Assembly: GCA_039196965.1 (NCBI GenBank)
Contig: JBCCUK010000022.1
Coordinates: forward strand, 12,056 to 76,055
Direction of reading: 5' to 3'
Origin: CALLCD01 sp039196965
GTDB taxonomy: Bacteria > Pseudomonadota > Alphaproteobacteria > Caulobacterales > Hyphomonadaceae
Length of the DNA stretch: 64,000 bases
In this document: positions 1 through 9,130 of the stretch, piece after piece
Layout of the letters: every line of letters starts with the position of its first letter
How positions within the stretch are numbered: the first letter of the stretch is position 1
Translations under genes and position numbers: made by a program
The notes under the pieces: generated by a model
Seen by the model: the letters and a program-made list of their open reading frames with translations, nothing else
What the model was told of the DNA's origin: nothing
Databases searched by the model: none

Positions 1-17
1 GTGCATTCTTAAATTTT

Positions 18-542
18 TCAGTGGACATATTTTCCATCACCTTCGTTCGCCAACGATCCGTTGAATACTTCCGCAATAAGCGAATCAGGTATTATCATAC
101 CAAATCTATCGTCTGGTGACGAATGCCAAACTTTGTGCCAGGCACCCCCTTCGATATGCGAAAGTTGAATAAGTTTACCTGCACCGAAGCGGCCATATCT
201 TGAGACAACCGACTTTAGCTCGTCTATCTCGAGTTCAAGCGTATCGTAGTTGTAGCAGATATCTTCGCCAGTTTCAGAATCGAGCCTAGTAGCTCTTGAT
301 CGTATATTTTGATCTCCGCACGATTTGAACTGATGATATATTAGTGGCAGCACGGGCCCGTACTGCCATGCTTCAAAGCTCAGTCGGCTTAATGGGCGTC
401 CAAAGATGCCCAGCCAGTGTTCGTGCGCAAAAAAGAGGATCTTATTCAGGGTTAGATTGGAGATCCCGAGATTGAGTTCATCGGCGAGATCGAGAATGGC
501 GTTGCAAATTGGTCTAGGATCGTAACCCATATCTTTGTTCAT
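18..542 (-). CDS. Panacea/SocA-like antitoxin (DUF4065)
   Basis: A 174-residue protein resembling the Panacea (DUF4065, SocA/GepA-like) domain, which serves as the antitoxin in many toxin-antitoxin pairs. Visible hallmarks are the N-terminal helix with 'LNKILFFAHEHWLG', the 'FEAWQYGPVLPLIY' segment near residue 70, and the C-terminal 'LSHIEGGAWHKVW'. I chose the ATG at 542 because AGGGAG sits 8 nt upstream; a TTG 24 nt further out lacks a good site. No toxin gene lies to its right, where argG is found, so a partner would have to be just left of the window. A palindrome at 576-599 lies in the leader and could be an autoregulatory operator. The family call is fairly sure; activity as an antitoxin is inference. 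Confidence 0.8.
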   Translation of the reverse strand: MNKDMGYDPRPICNAILDLADELNLGISNLTLNKILFFAHEHWLGIFGRPLSRLSFEAWQYGPVLPLIYHQFKSCGDQNIRSRATRLDSETGEDICYNYDTLELEIDELKSVVSRYGRFGAGKLIQLSHIEGGAWHKVWHSSPDDRFGMIIPDSLIAEVFNGSLANEGDGKYVH

Positions 543-575
543 GCCCTGTTCTCCCTGAAATGTCAATGAAAGCGC

Positions 576-599
576 TGTCAGAATTTGGTTAATCTGACA
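576..599. promoter_or_regulatory. Palindromic operator upstream of the Panacea gene
   Basis: The inverted repeat TGTCAGA-N10-TCTGACA lies just upstream of the Panacea gene. On the minus strand a possible promoter precedes it, with TTGACC at 619-624 and TATTGT at 597-602 (16-bp spacer). The repeat therefore covers the expected transcription start. Autoregulation by the antitoxin is an inference. Confidence 0.45.
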
Positions 600-620
600 A
601 TAATCTAGGTGCTCTCAAGG

Positions 621-1856
621 TCAATTCCGCCCCACCTGCTTGTCCCGCGCCGCGAGCAGCCTCAGCCTCAACGCGTTCAATTTGATAAAGCCCTCGGCGT
701 CTTTCTGGTCGTAGGCACCGGCATCATCTTCGAAGGTGACATGGGCTTCGGAATATAATGAGTAGGGCGAGGTGCGTCCGGTGAGGTGGACGCCGCCTTT
801 ATATAATTTCAAGGTCACTTCGCCTGTCACCATGAGCTGGGACTGGTCGATGGCGGCCTGTAGCATTTCGCGCTCCGGGCTCCACCAGAAGCCATTATAT
901 ATGAGCTCGGCATAGCGGGGCATGAGCTCGTCTTTTAAATGGGCCGCGCCCTTGTCGAGGGTGATCTGTTCGATGCCGCGATGGGCGGTGAGGAGAATGG
1001 TGCCGCCGGGGGTCTCGTAAATGCCGCGCGACTTCATGCCGACAAAACGGTTCTCCAGGAGATCGAGACGGCCGATGCCGTGTTTCTTGCCGAGGGCGTT
1101 CAGCGCCGTGAGGAGGGTCGCCGGGCTCATGGCCTCGCCATTGATGGAGACGGCGTCGCCTTTTTCAAACCCGATGCGGATCATCTCCGGCGCGTCCGGC
1201 GCATCTTCCGGCGCAATCGTCCGCATGTGGACGAATTCCGGTGCGGCCTCGCCGGGGTCTTCGAGGACCTTGCCTTCCGAGGAGGAGTGGAGGAGGTTCG
1301 CATCGACTGAGAAGGGGGCCTCGCCGCGCTTGTCGGTCGGAACGGGGATGCCGTGGGCCTCGGCGAAGGCGAGGAGGTCGGTGCGGGATTTGAAGCTCCA
1401 GTCACGCCAGGGGGCGATGACACGGATGTCCGGGGCGAGGGCGTAGTAGCCAAGTTCGAAGCGGACCTGATCGTTGCCCTTGCCCGTTGCCCCGTGGCAG
1501 ACGGCGTCGGCCCCGACGGCTTGAGCGATTTCGATCTGGCGCTTGGCGATGAGGGGGCGGGCGATTGACGTGCCGAGGAGGTATACGCCCTCATAGACGG
1601 CGTTGGCGCGGAACATGGGGAAGACATAGTCACGTACGAAATCCTCGCGGAGATCATCGATGAAGATGTTCTCTTCCTTGATGCCCATTTGCAGGGCTTT
1701 TTCGCGGGCCGGGCCGAGCTCTTCGCCCTGACCGAGATCGGCGGTGAAGGTGACGACTTCGCAGCCAAATTCGACCTCAAGCCATTTCAGGATGATCGAT
1801 GTATCAAGTCCGCCGGAATAGGCGAGAACGACTTTTTTCGGCGGAGAATCGGTCAT
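621..1856 (-). CDS. argG: Argininosuccinate synthase
   Basis: ArgG condenses citrulline and aspartate, using ATP, to argininosuccinate in the penultimate step of arginine synthesis in the cytoplasm. The N-terminal PP-loop 'VVLAYSGGLDTSI' (residues 9-21), 'ATGKGNDQVRFE' in the middle and 'LGTSIARPLIAKRQ' are characteristic. The 411-residue length fits the family. The ATG at 1856 has AAGGA 9 nt upstream. The gene stands alone, followed at 619-624 by the probable -35 element of the Panacea gene, which overlaps the argG stop region. The identification is secure. Confidence 0.97.
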   Translation of the reverse strand: MTDSPPKKVVLAYSGGLDTSIILKWLEVEFGCEVVTFTADLGQGEELGPAREKALQMGIKEENIFIDDLREDFVRDYVFPMFRANAVYEGVYLLGTSIARPLIAKRQIEIAQAVGADAVCHGATGKGNDQVRFELGYYALAPDIRVIAPWRDWSFKSRTDLLAFAEAHGIPVPTDKRGEAPFSVDANLLHSSSEGKVLEDPGEAAPEFVHMRTIAPEDAPDAPEMIRIGFEKGDAVSINGEAMSPATLLTALNALGKKHGIGRLDLLENRFVGMKSRGIYETPGGTILLTAHRGIEQITLDKGAAHLKDELMPRYAELIYNGFWWSPEREMLQAAIDQSQLMVTGEVTLKLYKGGVHLTGRTSPYSLYSEAHVTFEDDAGAYDQKDAEGFIKLNALRLRLLAARDKQVGRN

Positions 1857-2063
1857 TTGGCGAGGTCCTTCTGGCGTCGTAAATTCGGGAAACGCCGCCT
1901 TATCGTTGCCGCAGGGCGGTTGTGCAAGCTTTGTGTGTTCTCCCCGCTGGCGCGAAGCCTTTCCAAATTGGTAAAGAAAGTGCTAATGTAGTCCTGTGAA
2001 TTTGAGGGATCGCTTTAGGGGATTTGCCTAGGCGCATCGGGCATTTGGAGTATCGCACAGGCG

Positions 2064-4985
2064 ATGAGTGACAAATCGGCAGATGGCAACGGAAAGGGAC
2101 CGCAGCAGCTGGCCGATATCACAGATTTGACGGCATTTATCGCCCGGCGGCGGGCACGGGGCGCTGGGAACGGTTCCGGTCGGTCATTGTCCAAGAGATT
2201 AATGGGGGGAGATGGCCCGCGTTCATCGTCGCACCCCGCCGATGCGATACTGAGGGCGCTCGATACAAAGGTTGAAGCGGCTGCCCATAATGAGGCGCGG
2301 GCTGAGATCGATGCCCTTGCCGACGAGGTGAAGCTGGTGGCGGGCGGTGGGGCGGCTCCGGCGATTGTCGATGGGCCGTCGTCGGCATCAGTGTACGACG
2401 ATGAGTACGAGACAAAACCTGAGCCCGTGCATGATCGCCGCCCGAAGCTGGTCGCGACGTTGGAAGCGGGGCTGATAGAGCCGCCGGTTGAGACGCCCCC
2501 TGAACGCCGCGGTGACTGGTCATGGATCGGTGACATGGCCGACGTTGCGATCGCGGAAAATGGCGGAAAGATATTTATCGGGGAGGCGAGAGAGCCTGCT
2601 GAAAGTCCGCCTGTAGCCATGGTGCCGCGAGTAGAGGCGAGCGCAGAAATCGACCAAGAGCTGGATGAAGCTTCCGTGCAGCCCGCCGGGGAAGAGACGC
2701 TGTCTTCCTGGGCGCGTTCGACGGATAGTTTCGAGTTTTTCGAGCCCCTGCCGGAACCAGAGCCGATCCGGCTGTTCGGTCGGGGCAAGCGCCCCACAAT
2801 TATCGAAGACACGCCGGAAGCGCCGCCAGTAGAGGCGCGCAAAGTCGAGGCGCCGGTGGTCGAGACGCCATTGGTCAAAACGGGCCTCGCCGAGCTACCC
2901 TCAGTCGCGTCTGTTTCCGAAGCACCGCTCTCGGACCCCGCTGAGCGCTCATTCTTCGGACTGCGTCCCGGCACTGCTTTTGATGAGGGTGATAAGCGCG
3001 AGGCTCTGCCGCTCTGGCTTCACCTTGGCCTGCCCATCGCTGCGGTCTCGGCGGCCGCGCTTGCCATAGCGCTGCACAATCTCAACAAAACGGATGCTGC
3101 GGCGGGTTCCGATGCCGACGCGACCCCGCCCGATGCTTCCGCCGGTGTAGAGGCCACGCTTCCAGAAACCGCTGATGCCGGGACAGCCATCGATGTGGGC
3201 AGCTCGGAAATCGTGTCCTTGCCTGCTCCGGAAATAACGGAACCGCCCGTCGCTACCCCAGCGGAGCCCGAACTCGAAACCGTCACGACGCCTGCGCCCT
3301 CCGGCTCGCCTGAGGTGACACCTTCCGAAACAGTTTCGTCTGAACCGGTGGCCTCTGAGGATACCGGGCGGGTCAACACATTTGTTTCCCCATCGGTGCC
3401 GGGACGGCTCGCTCCGGCACCGAGCGTAAAACCGGATACAATTCCGAGATCGTCAACGGCGACGATCTCGCCGAGCCCGCAAACAGGCACATCGGCAGCG
3501 ATCAGACCCATCGCAACGCCGGCTGGCAGTCGCGGCCGAGACGTCATTGACGGGCGCTCCAGCGCGACCGACCGGATTCCGGCGCGCCTGTTCACCGGAC
3601 CAATCGAACCCGGCTCCGCCGCAGAGGCGCTGGTGGAGATCGCCAACGAGTCAGGCATCGCGCCACTTACGCCGACAGAGGCCAGATGGCTCTCCCGCGA
3701 TCTTGACGAGGCCTTTGACAATGAGATCGATGGCCGCTCGGTCAGCATCAAGTCGAAATTAGGGGACCGGTATCGCATCTCGTTCGAAAATTCTTATCAG
3801 GATCTGAAGGAATATCCGATTGAGCGCTGGCGGGACATGGCTCCGATCCCGGACTTTCTCGTCATTGAAAGCGGGTGGTTTGCTGCGACCCAAGACACGC
3901 TCCTGCGCGCGACGCCCTCGCCGCGCGGCGCTTTCCGGCGACAGGCCATTGAGCCTGGCATGCTGCTCGAACGGATCGGTACGTTCACTGACGCCTATGG
4001 CGATCGCTGGTATTTGATCCGGTCGAATGGTGTGGCGGTGGGCTATGTTTCTCCGGCGGACGTTGTTCTTGCGGAGCTGTATGAGGGCGATGTAGGGCTT
4101 CCGCTGTCGATCTCGGCCTCGGCCCACACTGTCGCCGAGACGGTCAAGGTCTACACCGAATGCCGTACGGCGACCATCGGCCCGGAGGGCGGATACTGGC
4201 AGGCGGTCGAAGCTTGCCGAAACCCAAATGGGCATTGGGTGTCGCCAGCGGTGGGGTATGTGCCGCCAAGATCCTTCGCCGATGCTGGATCAGGCCCGGT
4301 TGAGCAGGAAGAGATTGTTCTTGCCGCCGCCTTGCCATCGTCTGCTGGTGCCGATCCAGTGCTTGCAAAGCCGAGCGTTCAGGATGATCTGAACATTGCG
4401 CTTCCCTATCTGCCGGAAGGCCAGGAGCTGCGGCGTACCCTCACTGATGGCAGCGATGTAACCTTCACCTTCGGCGAGCGCTTTCAAAAGAACGAGCAAG
4501 TGAAAATCGTTCGGGTAGATGCCGTTGGCAGAATTGATCGACCGGTGAAAGTCGATGGTCGCTGGATGCAGGTGCCGGGTGGGGCTCGGCTTAGGCCGAC
4601 GCCCAGTTATCTCACCTCCATGACCCTTGGCCGGGTGGAAGCCGGCGAGGCGGTAGAAACCCTCGCAAGGGCGACTGGTAATCATGGTGGGGAGTGGGTG
4701 CTGGTTGGACGCGGCGGTGTTGGGTTCGGCTGGGTCGCTGAAGCCCAGCTTGCTGAACTCGCGGGCACCGAACCGGTCAAGGCCATGGCGAATGTGCGCG
4801 AAGGGCAAGCCATGATCGACACGGTAGAGGCGTCAATCCCTTGCCGGACAGTGGACTATGCCGGTGCCGGAGCTGCTGGATCTGCCATTGCCTGTCAGCA
4901 GTCGAACGGCCAGTGGGCATTTGATGGGCGCGCGCCGGGCTCCAGCTTCGCCGAAGTTGGCACCACGACAACCGTCGCGCCCTAG
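2064..4985 (+). CDS. Large membrane-anchored SH3-domain protein
   Basis: A 973-residue protein that I do not recognise as a named gene. Residues 1-315 are hydrophilic, acidic and Pro/Ala/Glu-rich and probably cytoplasmic. One hydrophobic stretch near residues 318-338 looks like the only membrane span. A low-complexity Thr/Ser/Pro linker follows to about residue 500. The C-terminal half contains at least two bacterial SH3-like segments: 'GDRWYLIRSNGVAVGYVSP' near 650 and 'EWVLVGRGGVGFGWVAE' near 880. Two 'C-x(n)-C...GxW' modules resemble the C-terminus of 17-kDa surface-antigen-like proteins ('YTECRTATIG...' and 'IPCRTVDYAG...ACQQSNGQW'). A periplasmic wall-binding role for the C-terminus is inferred from the SH3 domains. 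The gene lies divergent from argG. Confidence 0.7.
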   Translation: MSDKSADGNGKGPQQLADITDLTAFIARRRARGAGNGSGRSLSKRLMGGDGPRSSSHPADAILRALDTKVEAAAHNEARAEIDALADEVKLVAGGGAAPAIVDGPSSASVYDDEYETKPEPVHDRRPKLVATLEAGLIEPPVETPPERRGDWSWIGDMADVAIAENGGKIFIGEAREPAESPPVAMVPRVEASAEIDQELDEASVQPAGEETLSSWARSTDSFEFFEPLPEPEPIRLFGRGKRPTIIEDTPEAPPVEARKVEAPVVETPLVKTGLAELPSVASVSEAPLSDPAERSFFGLRPGTAFDEGDKREALPLWLHLGLPIAAVSAAALAIALHNLNKTDAAAGSDADATPPDASAGVEATLPETADAGTAIDVGSSEIVSLPAPEITEPPVATPAEPELETVTTPAPSGSPEVTPSETVSSEPVASEDTGRVNTFVSPSVPGRLAPAPSVKPDTIPRSSTATISPSPQTGTSAAIRPIATPAGSRGRDVIDGRSSATDRIPARLFTGPIEPGSAAEALVEIANESGIAPLTPTEARWLSRDLDEAFDNEIDGRSVSIKSKLGDRYRISFENSYQDLKEYPIERWRDMAPIPDFLVIESGWFAATQDTLLRATPSPRGAFRRQAIEPGMLLERIGTFTDAYGDRWYLIRSNGVAVGYVSPADVVLAELYEGDVGLPLSISASAHTVAETVKVYTECRTATIGPEGGYWQAVEACRNPNGHWVSPAVGYVPPRSFADAGSGPVEQEEIVLAAALPSSAGADPVLAKPSVQDDLNIALPYLPEGQELRRTLTDGSDVTFTFGERFQKNEQVKIVRVDAVGRIDRPVKVDGRWMQVPGGARLRPTPSYLTSMTLGRVEAGEAVETLARATGNHGGEWVLVGRGGVGFGWVAEAQLAELAGTEPVKAMANVREGQAMIDTVEASIPCRTVDYAGAGAAGSAIACQQSNGQWAFDGRAPGSSFAEVGTTTTVAP

Positions 4986-4992
4986 ATCATTC

Positions 4993-5012
4993 CGGGCCGA
5001 TCATACGGCCCG
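4993..5012. terminator. Hairpin between convergent genes
   Basis: A perfect 7-bp stem CGGGCCG/CGGCCCG with loop ATCATA sits between the SH3 protein gene and the convergent small membrane protein gene. There is no clear T-run on either side, so a role as a bidirectional terminator is tentative. Confidence 0.4.
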
Positions 5013-5027
5013 CCTAATGTTTCCAAA

Positions 5028-5342
5028 TTATCCGAGAACCCGTGCAACCAGCACGATCACCGTCGCTCCGACCGTGGCTTCTGCGATATCAGCAATAATC
5101 GGCATCCCGAATTCCGGGAGTGAGAGCCCGAAAAACTCAAGCACAACTGGTCCGAGAAACGAACCGAGCACCCCGGCAACAATGTATCGAACGATACCGC
5201 CCTTACCGCCGACGATCTGGCTGGCGAGCCAACCGGCGACGACTCCCAGGCCGAGGCAGACGAAGATTTCCTGTTGCGTGACCTCGACACCGAGGCCGTC
5301 AAGTATGTTCTGAAAGCCCTGTTGAATGCTCGCAAAGTCCAT
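5028..5342 (-). CDS. GlsB/YeaQ/YmgE-type small membrane protein
   Basis: A 104-residue hydrophobic protein matching the transglycosylase-associated (GlsB/YeaQ/YmgE) family. It has three predicted membrane spans and the Gly-rich 'GLGVVAGWLASQIVGG' near residues 30-46, then 'YIVAGVLGSFLGPVV'. About 25 extra N-terminal residues precede the usual family start. Members are small inner-membrane proteins often linked to stress responses, and their biochemical role is unsettled. It is a single gene convergent with the SH3 protein gene. A half CtrA-like TTAACCAT lies about 20 bp upstream. Confidence 0.8.
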   Translation of the reverse strand: MDFASIQQGFQNILDGLGVEVTQQEIFVCLGLGVVAGWLASQIVGGKGGIVRYIVAGVLGSFLGPVVLEFFGLSLPEFGMPIIADIAEATVGATVIVLVARVLG

Positions 5343-5538
5343 GGCGTCCGCTCCCGATCGTTAACCATGTTCGAGTCTATGTCATCCTGGAGGGCCTTGC
5401 CAGAGGCGAGTGCTGTCAGCTGTCATGGGTAGACCCTGCGGCTTTTTCCGGTGGGCAAAGGGCGCAAGCCCGTGTATGTGCGCCGCAACATAAGAATTTG
5501 CGCCGAAACCCGCGGCCTGAACCCCTTGGAAAACTCCC

Positions 5539-7365
5539 ATGTCAGAACCGACATCGCTTCGAAACATTGCGATTATCGCCCACGTTGACCACGGCAAGAC
5601 CACGCTGGTCGACTGCCTTTTGAAGCAGTCGGGCCTCTTCCGCGAGAATGAACAAACGACCGAACGGATGATGGATTCCAATGATCTGGAGCGGGAGCGG
5701 GGGATCACGATCCTCGCCAAGACCACATCGGTGGAGTGGGGCGACACGCGGATTAACATTGTCGATACGCCTGGCCACGCCGATTTCGGCGGCGAAGTGG
5801 AGCGTATTCTTGGCATGGTGGACGGGGCGATTGTCCTCGTCGATGCGGCCGAAGGGCCGATGCCCCAGACGAAATTCGTGGTCGGTAAGGCGCTGAAAGT
5901 TGGACTTCGCCCGATTGTGGCGGTGAACAAGATCGATAAGCCGGAGCGCCGGCCCGATGCCGTGATCGATGAAGTGTTTGACCTGTTCGCGGACCTTGGC
6001 GCGACCGATGAACAGCTCGATTTTCCAATCCTCTATGGTTCAGCGAAAGAGGGCTGGATGTCGGCCCAGTATGAAGAGCCGAAGGCCGATATGGGTGAGC
6101 TTTTCGACCTGGTGGTGAGCCATGTGCCGGAGCCCGAAGTCGAAGAGGGGCCGTTCCGGTTCCTCGCAACGACGATTTCGGCGGACAATTTCCTCGGGCG
6201 TATCCTTACCGGGCGGATCACATCCGGTGCGGTGAAACCCAATCAGAGTTTCAAGGCGCTGGACCGCGAGGGGAACCTCGTTGAGCAGGGCCGGATTTCG
6301 AAGGTGCTGGCGTTTCGCGGGCTGGAACGCGCGCCGATCGAAGAAGCCGTGGCCGGCGATATCGTCTCGCTCGCGGGAATGACCAAGGCGACGGTGGCCG
6401 ATACGCTCTGCGATGCATCGGTGAGCGCGCCGCTGGAAGCTCAGCCCATCGATCCGCCCACTCTCTCCATGACGTTCCGGGTGAACGACTCACCTCTGGC
6501 CGGAACGGAAGGCTCAAAAGTGACGTCCCGCATGATCTGGGACCGGCTGGAGAAGGAAGCCGAGGGCAATGTGGCTCTGAAAGTGGCCCGCTCGACAGAA
6601 GCGGAAGCCTTCACCGTGTCCGGTCGGGGAGAGTTGCAGCTGGCTGTGCTGATCGAGACGATGCGCCGTGAGGGCTTCGAGTTGGGTGTGTCGCGGCCGC
6701 AAGTGGTAATGCAGGAAGGTGCGGGCGGCGAAAGGCTGGAGCCGATTGAGGAAGTTGTCATCGATGTCGATGACGAGCATTCCGGGGTTGTTGTCCAAAA
6801 GCTCGCCGAGCGGAAAGCCGAGATGCTGGAGATGAAGCCCTCCGGTACCGGACGGACGCGGTGTGTCTTCCATGCGCCGACGCGCGGCCTGATCGGCTAT
6901 CAGGGGGAGCTGCTCTCGGATACGCGGGGCACCGCAATCATGAACCGGGTGTTCCATGAATACGCGCCTCATAAGGGCAAGATACAGGGCCGCCATACCG
7001 GCGTGCTGATTGCCATGGATAAGGGCGAGGCTGTGGCCTATGCGCTGTGGAATCTGGAAGATCGCGGGCCGATGATGATCCATCCTGGCGATAAGGTTTA
7101 TCAGGGTATGATCATCGGCGAGCACAATCGCGACAATGATCTGGAAGTGAATGTGCTGAAGGGGAAAAAGCTCACCAATGTGCGTGCATCTGGTTCCGAT
7201 GAGGCCGTGCGGTTGACGACGCCGCTGAAAATGACGCTGGAACGCTCGCTCGCCTATATCGCCGATGATGAGCTTGTCGAGGTGACACCGGACTCCATCC
7301 GTCTACGGAAAGTCCATCTCGATCCCCATGAGCGCAAACGCGCCGCAAAGGCTGCTGCGGTCTGA
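5539..7365 (+). CDS. typA: Translational GTPase TypA/BipA
   Basis: TypA is a ribosome-binding GTPase related to EF-G, involved in ribosome assembly and stress adaptation. The G1 motif 'AHVDHGKTT' is near residues 14-22, followed by 'RERGITILAK', the G3 motif 'DTPGHADF' and the G4 motif 'NKIDKP' near 133. The C-terminal part has 'SGRGELQLAVLIETMRREG' and the TypA-type 'RGLIGYQGELLSDTRG'. The 608-residue length matches the family. The gene is monocistronic and the call is secure. Confidence 0.97.
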   Translation: MSEPTSLRNIAIIAHVDHGKTTLVDCLLKQSGLFRENEQTTERMMDSNDLERERGITILAKTTSVEWGDTRINIVDTPGHADFGGEVERILGMVDGAIVLVDAAEGPMPQTKFVVGKALKVGLRPIVAVNKIDKPERRPDAVIDEVFDLFADLGATDEQLDFPILYGSAKEGWMSAQYEEPKADMGELFDLVVSHVPEPEVEEGPFRFLATTISADNFLGRILTGRITSGAVKPNQSFKALDREGNLVEQGRISKVLAFRGLERAPIEEAVAGDIVSLAGMTKATVADTLCDASVSAPLEAQPIDPPTLSMTFRVNDSPLAGTEGSKVTSRMIWDRLEKEAEGNVALKVARSTEAEAFTVSGRGELQLAVLIETMRREGFELGVSRPQVVMQEGAGGERLEPIEEVVIDVDDEHSGVVVQKLAERKAEMLEMKPSGTGRTRCVFHAPTRGLIGYQGELLSDTRGTAIMNRVFHEYAPHKGKIQGRHTGVLIAMDKGEAVAYALWNLEDRGPMMIHPGDKVYQGMIIGEHNRDNDLEVNVLKGKKLTNVRASGSDEAVRLTTPLKMTLERSLAYIADDELVEVTPDSIRLRKVHLDPHERKRAAKAAAV

Positions 7366-7387
7366 TACTGCTGCCTGTTTTTTTCCG

Positions 7388-8197
7388 TTAGCGTGTCACT
7401 CGGCCATGGACGAGGCACGGAGCCATCGTGTTTCGGATCGGTCCGACAATCGACAGGAACCAATATAGACGGAAGGCGTGGGGGTAGGGCTCGGCATAGG
7501 TCTGGACCTTCACCGGCTCCAGATTGGGGACAGCTTCAAACAGCTCGGGGATGCGCGCATAGGAAATGCCCCAGGGCATTTTCGGTGTGCGATAGCTCTC
7601 CGTGAGGTCGTAGCCCTCCATCGTCTTTTTCGAGAGGAAGGGCGGGATCGTGTCGAAAAATACATCTCCGCCCGGAAACCGCTCTGCGATCTGCGTTAGC
7701 AGGTCGATGACTTCCTGCTTCGTGAAATACATCAGCAGCCCCATCATCGAGATGAAGGGTGTCAGTGTTTCAGGAATTTCGTCCATCCAGGCGGGGTCGA
7801 GGGCGGAATAGGCGAGGGGCTTGATAGATTTCCCGTTCGGTAAAAGAGAGGTCCGCACATCGATGGCCTCAGGCACGTCGACGCTGTACCAGGGAATGTC
7901 TGGCTCCCCCAACCGCCAGTATTGCGTTTCAAGACCTTCGCCGAGCGCGACAACGCAGGCGTTTTTCCCTCCGCGCCTAATAAAGTCCGAGACGAGATCA
8001 TCGCCGACGCGGGAGCGGATGCCATGGCCGCGATTGGGTGCTTTGAAGCTCGCTGCGAAATCGTATTCAATTTGGTCAACCAGATCGACGGACCAGGGAT
8101 CGTCGATCAGGCGGTCCCTGCGTTGGGTTTCATAGGCTCTGTTCCAGAGCGGCCAGAGCATCGTTTCCGGGACACCTTCAAGTGCTACTTTCGCCAT
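7388..8197 (-). CDS. SAM-dependent methyltransferase (LCM family)
   Basis: A 269-residue protein of the leucine carboxyl methyltransferase-like (PF04072) family. 'CVVALGEGLETQYWRL' forms the SAM-binding loop, followed by 'YSVDVPEAIDVR', and 'FISMMGLLMYFT' resembles motif III of the family. Bacterial members methylate small molecules, and the substrate cannot be read from sequence. I chose the ATG at 8197 because GAGG lies 9 nt upstream; a TTG 60 nt earlier lacks support. It converges on typA with a short gap. Family is fairly sure, function unknown. Confidence 0.8.
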   Translation of the reverse strand: MAKVALEGVPETMLWPLWNRAYETQRRDRLIDDPWSVDLVDQIEYDFAASFKAPNRGHGIRSRVGDDLVSDFIRRGGKNACVVALGEGLETQYWRLGEPDIPWYSVDVPEAIDVRTSLLPNGKSIKPLAYSALDPAWMDEIPETLTPFISMMGLLMYFTKQEVIDLLTQIAERFPGGDVFFDTIPPFLSKKTMEGYDLTESYRTPKMPWGISYARIPELFEAVPNLEPVKVQTYAEPYPHAFRLYWFLSIVGPIRNTMAPCLVHGRVTR

Positions 8198-8405
8198 TCG
8201 CCGAGTCCTCGCTCTTCCTAGCCCAGTCGAATGCACCCTCAATTTTCTATAGATCAAATACGATATTTTTGCAATTAATTCTCAAAGTCAGATCATAGCC
8301 TGATGCCTACGGGATTATAATGTCCGATAAGCCCGCTCAGGACCAGTTAGATTTTGTTGAGGTGGCTGGTGGCGACGGCAAGAAGCTCGCGCTCTGTGCC
8401 TCTGC

Positions 8406-9053
8406 CTAGCCTTTCCGTTCAAAGACGAAGGACACATTTACCGGCACGATGGGCGTAATCGCATCGATACCGGCGAGGGCCTGAAGCTGGGCGAGGCCAT
8501 CGATTAGATCGAAATCCTCCGGATAGAGGATCAGGGGTGCATCGCTATCGACCAGCACCTTGTTTGCGCCGAGACGCGTCACTTCAGCATCGAAATCATA
8601 GGCTCTTGTTGCGCCGTGGAGGGAGATGTCAAAGCGCAGGGGCACGGCCACACTGTCGCCGATATCGATATCGGTGAACTGCGCCATGTCGATGTCGGTC
8701 GTTACCGTTGCCGCAGGATAGGTCTCGGTTTCGAAGAAGACATTGCGCATGCGTTCATTGCGGATGTCGACATTGGTGTTGACGCTATTGAGGTTGATGG
8801 AAATGGACGCCGCGCCATCCTCGCTGACGGATCCTGAAAGCTCTCCGAATGTGTTCACCTCGGCAATGTTGTTGCTCTTGATCGAGAGATAGGTCAGCGC
8901 CGAGGCCTCGGGGTTCAGGGTCCAGGGGCCGGTCAATTCAGCTTCGACTGGGGGAGGGGCCTCTGTTGGCGGCGCGCTCTCAATGCAGGCCGAAAGAGCA
9001 GCAGCGCCCATAAATGCAAGGCCGAAGCCGATCAGTTTAGCCGTTCGCGCCAT
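8406..9053 (-). CDS. YceI-family lipoprotein
   Basis: A 215-residue protein with a lipoprotein signal peptide: a hydrophobic stretch ends in the lipobox Leu-Ser-Ala-Cys near residue 23. The mature part is a YceI-like lipocalin-fold domain, recognisable from 'WTLNPEASALTYLSIKS', 'INLNSVNTNVDIRNERM' and 'TETYPAATVTTDI'. YceI proteins bind isoprenoid-type lipids in the periplasm. The ATG at 9053 has GGGAGAG about 4 nt upstream and gives a proper signal peptide. Longer in-frame extensions run into the MscS gene and look wrong. It follows the two MscS genes after a 77-bp gap and may share their transcript. Confidence 0.87.
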   Translation of the reverse strand: MARTAKLIGFGLAFMGAAALSACIESAPPTEAPPPVEAELTGPWTLNPEASALTYLSIKSNNIAEVNTFGELSGSVSEDGAASISINLNSVNTNVDIRNERMRNVFFETETYPAATVTTDIDMAQFTDIDIGDSVAVPLRFDISLHGATRAYDFDAEVTRLGANKVLVDSDAPLILYPEDFDLIDGLAQLQALAGIDAITPIVPVNVSFVFERKG

Positions 9054-9130
9054 TCTTCTCTCCCAATGGTCCAACACATATCTGCCCATATATCTGGAGC
9101 GAAAAGGGGCAGAATCCAAATTGAAGCAAA

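Noticed and set aside
8320..8409. A 29-codon frame (MSDKPAQDQLDFVEV...) between the methyltransferase and YceI genes
   Set aside because: It has only a weak ribosome site and its stop overlaps the YceI stop. Without conservation evidence it cannot be told from chance, though a remnant of a longer gene is possible.
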